A stretch of DNA of 64,000 nucleotides from Luteolibacter flavescens (lineage in GTDB: Bacteria; Verrucomicrobiota; Verrucomicrobiia; Verrucomicrobiales; Akkermansiaceae): NCBI RefSeq assembly GCF_025950085.1, contig NZ_JAPDDS010000007.1:62001-126000 (forward strand), read 5' to 3'. Under the pieces are notes generated by a model. It did not search any database, had not been told where the DNA came from, and saw nothing but the letters and a program-made list of their open reading frames with translations. The position numbers and the translations under genes are program-made. Positions 62,414 through 64,000 of this stretch are shown here, one piece after another. Positions within the stretch are counted from its first letter, which is position 1, and each line of letters opens with the position of its first letter.

Positions 62414-64000
62414 ATGTCAGCGGACTTTAAAAATGTGAACTTCTCCTGGGACGACGCTTATGCGGCAACCCTCGATCCCGTCGAGCGTCTCGTCTATCGT
62501 TCCAATATCCTCGGCGCGGACCAGCGCATCACGAACACCGGCGGCGGCAACACGTCCTCGAAGATCGTGGAAAAGGACCCTCTCTCCGGAGCCGGTGCAG
62601 AGGTGCTGTGGGTGAAGGGCTCGGGTGGCGACCTCCGCACGTCGAAGCGCGAGAACTTCTCATCGCTCTATCAGGACAAGCTCATCGCCCTGCAGGATGT
62701 CTATGCGGCACGCGGCGAGAAGGGCCTCAAGTCGCAGGCCGAGGACGACATGGTGGCGATGTATTTCCACACCACCTTCAATCTCAACCCGCGTGCATCC
62801 TCCATCGACACGCCGCTGCACAGCTTCCTGCCGGGCAAGCACGTCGATCACATGCACCCGAACGCGATCATCTCGATCGCCGCGTCGAAGAATTGTGAGA
62901 AGCTCACGCAGGAGATCTTCGGCGGGGCCATGTCCTATGTGCCGTGGATGCGCCCGGGCTTCGAGCTCGGCCTCGCCATGCAGGAGATCTCGAAGAAGCA
63001 GCCCGACGTGAAGGCCATCATGATGGGCCAGCACGGCTTCATCTCGTGGGATGACGACGACAAGGCGTGCTACACGCTGACGCTGGAACTCATCGAGAAG
63101 GCGGCCAATTACATCGAGGAAAAGTATCAGGCCAAGGGCGGCGACGCCACGGCCTTCGGCGGCCAGAAATACACCACGCTGCCGGAAGCGGAGCGCCAGG
63201 CGACGCTCGCCGCGATCCTGCCATGGCTGCGCGGTCAGGTGTCCCAGCAGAAGCGCTTCATCGGCACGGTGCAGGACGACGAGAAGATCCTGCGCTTCGT
63301 GAACTCGGCGGATGCGCCGCGGCTCGCCGAGCTGGGCACCTCTTGCCCGGACCACTTCCTGCGCACGAAGATCAAGCCGCTCTACGTCGACTGGAATCCG
63401 CAGTCGGAAGACGTCGCGACTCTCAAGGCCAAGCTCGCCGCCGGTCTCGAGCAGTATCGCAAGGACTACGCCTCCTACTACGAGTCCTGCAAGCACGCCA
63501 ACAGCCCGGCGATGCGCGACCCGAATCCGACCGTGGTGCTCATCCCCGGCCTCGGCATGGTCGCCTGGGGCAAGGACAAGTCCGAGAGCCGCGTGACCGC
63601 GGAATTCTACAACTGCGCGGTGGAAGTGATGCGCGGTGCCGAGGCGATCGACGAGTACATCTCGCTGCCACAGCAGGAGGCATTCGACATCGAGTACTGG
63701 CTGCTCGAGGAAGCGAAGCTCCAGCGTATGCCCGCCGAGAAGGAACTGGCCCGCCAGATCGTCATCGTGATCGGCGCAGGCTCCGGCATTGGCAAGGAGA
63801 CCGCGCATCGCCTCGTGAAGGAAGGCGCGCACATCGTGTGCGTGGACCTGAACAAGGAAGCCGCGGAAGCGACCGCCAAGGAGATCACCGACAAGCACGG
63901 CCTCGGCATCGGCGTGGCAGGCACCGGCGTTTCCGGTTGCGGCCCGGCCATCGGCCTCGCGGCGAACATCACCGACCGCGCCAGCATCCGCGCGATGCTC
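62414..64000 (+). CDS. rhaD: Bifunctional rhamnulose-1-phosphate aldolase/short-chain dehydrogenase, 5' part
   Basis: Partial: the ATG at 62414 starts MSADFKNVNFSWDDAYAATL and 529 codons are present to the right edge with no stop. Residues ~20-330 are a class II aldolase/adducin fold: TGGGNTSSKIVEKD, DTPLHSFLPGKHVDHMHPNA with zinc-ligand histidines, and IMMGQHGFISWDDD with the third. After ~445 a Rossmann SDR domain begins (IVIVIGAGSGIGKETAHRLV) with the G-x-x-x-G-x-G dinucleotide motif. This fusion is known for rhamnose catabolism, making dihydroxyacetone phosphate and lactaldehyde and then oxidising the latter. Divergent from the regulator and rhaB. Confidence 0.95.
   Translation, partial: MSADFKNVNFSWDDAYAATLDPVERLVYRSNILGADQRITNTGGGNTSSKIVEKDPLSGAGAEVLWVKGSGGDLRTSKRENFSSLYQDKLIALQDVYAARGEKGLKSQAEDDMVAMYFHTTFNLNPRASSIDTPLHSFLPGKHVDHMHPNAIISIAASKNCEKLTQEIFGGAMSYVPWMRPGFELGLAMQEISKKQPDVKAIMMGQHGFISWDDDDKACYTLTLELIEKAANYIEEKYQAKGGDATAFGGQKYTTLPEAERQATLAAILPWLRGQVSQQKRFIGTVQDDEKILRFVNSADAPRLAELGTSCPDHFLRTKIKPLYVDWNPQSEDVATLKAKLAAGLEQYRKDYASYYESCKHANSPAMRDPNPTVVLIPGLGMVAWGKDKSESRVTAEFYNCAVEVMRGAEAIDEYISLPQQEAFDIEYWLLEEAKLQRMPAEKELARQIVIVIGAGSGIGKETAHRLVKEGAHIVCVDLNKEAAEATAKEITDKHGLGIGVAGTGVSGCGPAIGLAANITDRASIRAML

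Overview
The window is GC-rich and densely coded, with many 4-bp start/stop overlaps. It looks like chromosomal DNA of a free-living Verrucomicrobiota bacterium, probably Verrucomicrobiaceae/Luteolibacter-like. That placement is inference from the style of the secreted proteins (PA14 domains, calcium-binding-like C-terminal tails, PQQ sugar dehydrogenase fused to cytochrome c), the deoxy-sugar catabolic set and the gene neighbourhoods. No rRNA is present to prove it. I see no prophage, insertion sequence, CRISPR array or tRNA gene; the one structural RNA gene is a one-piece tmRNA.

Layout. 1-2.1 kb: a minus-strand trio of two lipoprotein genes and a tyrosine phosphatase, chained by 4-bp overlaps. 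2.1-2.5 kb: tmRNA with its terminator. 2.5-11.6 kb: minus-strand biosynthetic block with thyA, a small membrane protein, folA and a DUF3127 protein; then dapA, dapB, an orphan gene, folK, panB and a release-factor-like gene; then trpA, dapF and a zeta-like kinase with a 60-residue partner; a Uma2-type gene sits alone. 11.7-16.8 kb: plus-strand nuoB-nuoC without the rest of complex I, a rhomboid protease, and rpsO-pnp. 16.8-26.2 kb: SLC13-type transporter, a secreted glycosidase divergent from a LacI-type regulator, a large PA14/PQQ dehydrogenase/di-haem protein and an MBL-fold hydrolase. 26.2-31.4 kb: four-gene exopolysaccharide unit with three glycosyltransferases and an O-antigen-ligase-like membrane protein. 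31.5-37.4 kb: a 38-residue membrane protein, a coiled-coil lipoprotein, then a carrier protein, an FAD oxidoreductase and a fused 5-oxoprolinase. 37.4-41.6 kb: a 0.5 kb non-coding gap, polA, and a proline-rich anchored protein.

41.6-52.4 kb is almost all minus strand: M32 carboxypeptidase, a chorismate-utilising enzyme, a secreted S1 protease with P-domain and a coupled partner, two paralogous membrane proteins, rbfA-infB-nusA, and a DUF1080-like protein. 52.4-58.7 kb is one 2078-residue secreted metalloprotease with seven PA14 domains. 58.9-64.0 kb is a deoxy-sugar (rhamnose/fucose type) module: glpX, rhaB and a DeoR-type regulator on minus, divergent from a bifunctional rhamnulose-1-phosphate aldolase/dehydrogenase that runs off the right edge.

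The parts least explained by known biology are the carrier protein/FAD oxidoreductase/oxoprolinase unit, the kinase and small-protein pair inside the diaminopimelate block, the DUF3127 protein with an SSB-like acidic tail, a glycosyltransferase with a TPR-like insertion, the PA14-array protease, and a recurrent GTTAG word that carries most of the rare leucine codons. No single element is proven to be a new system.
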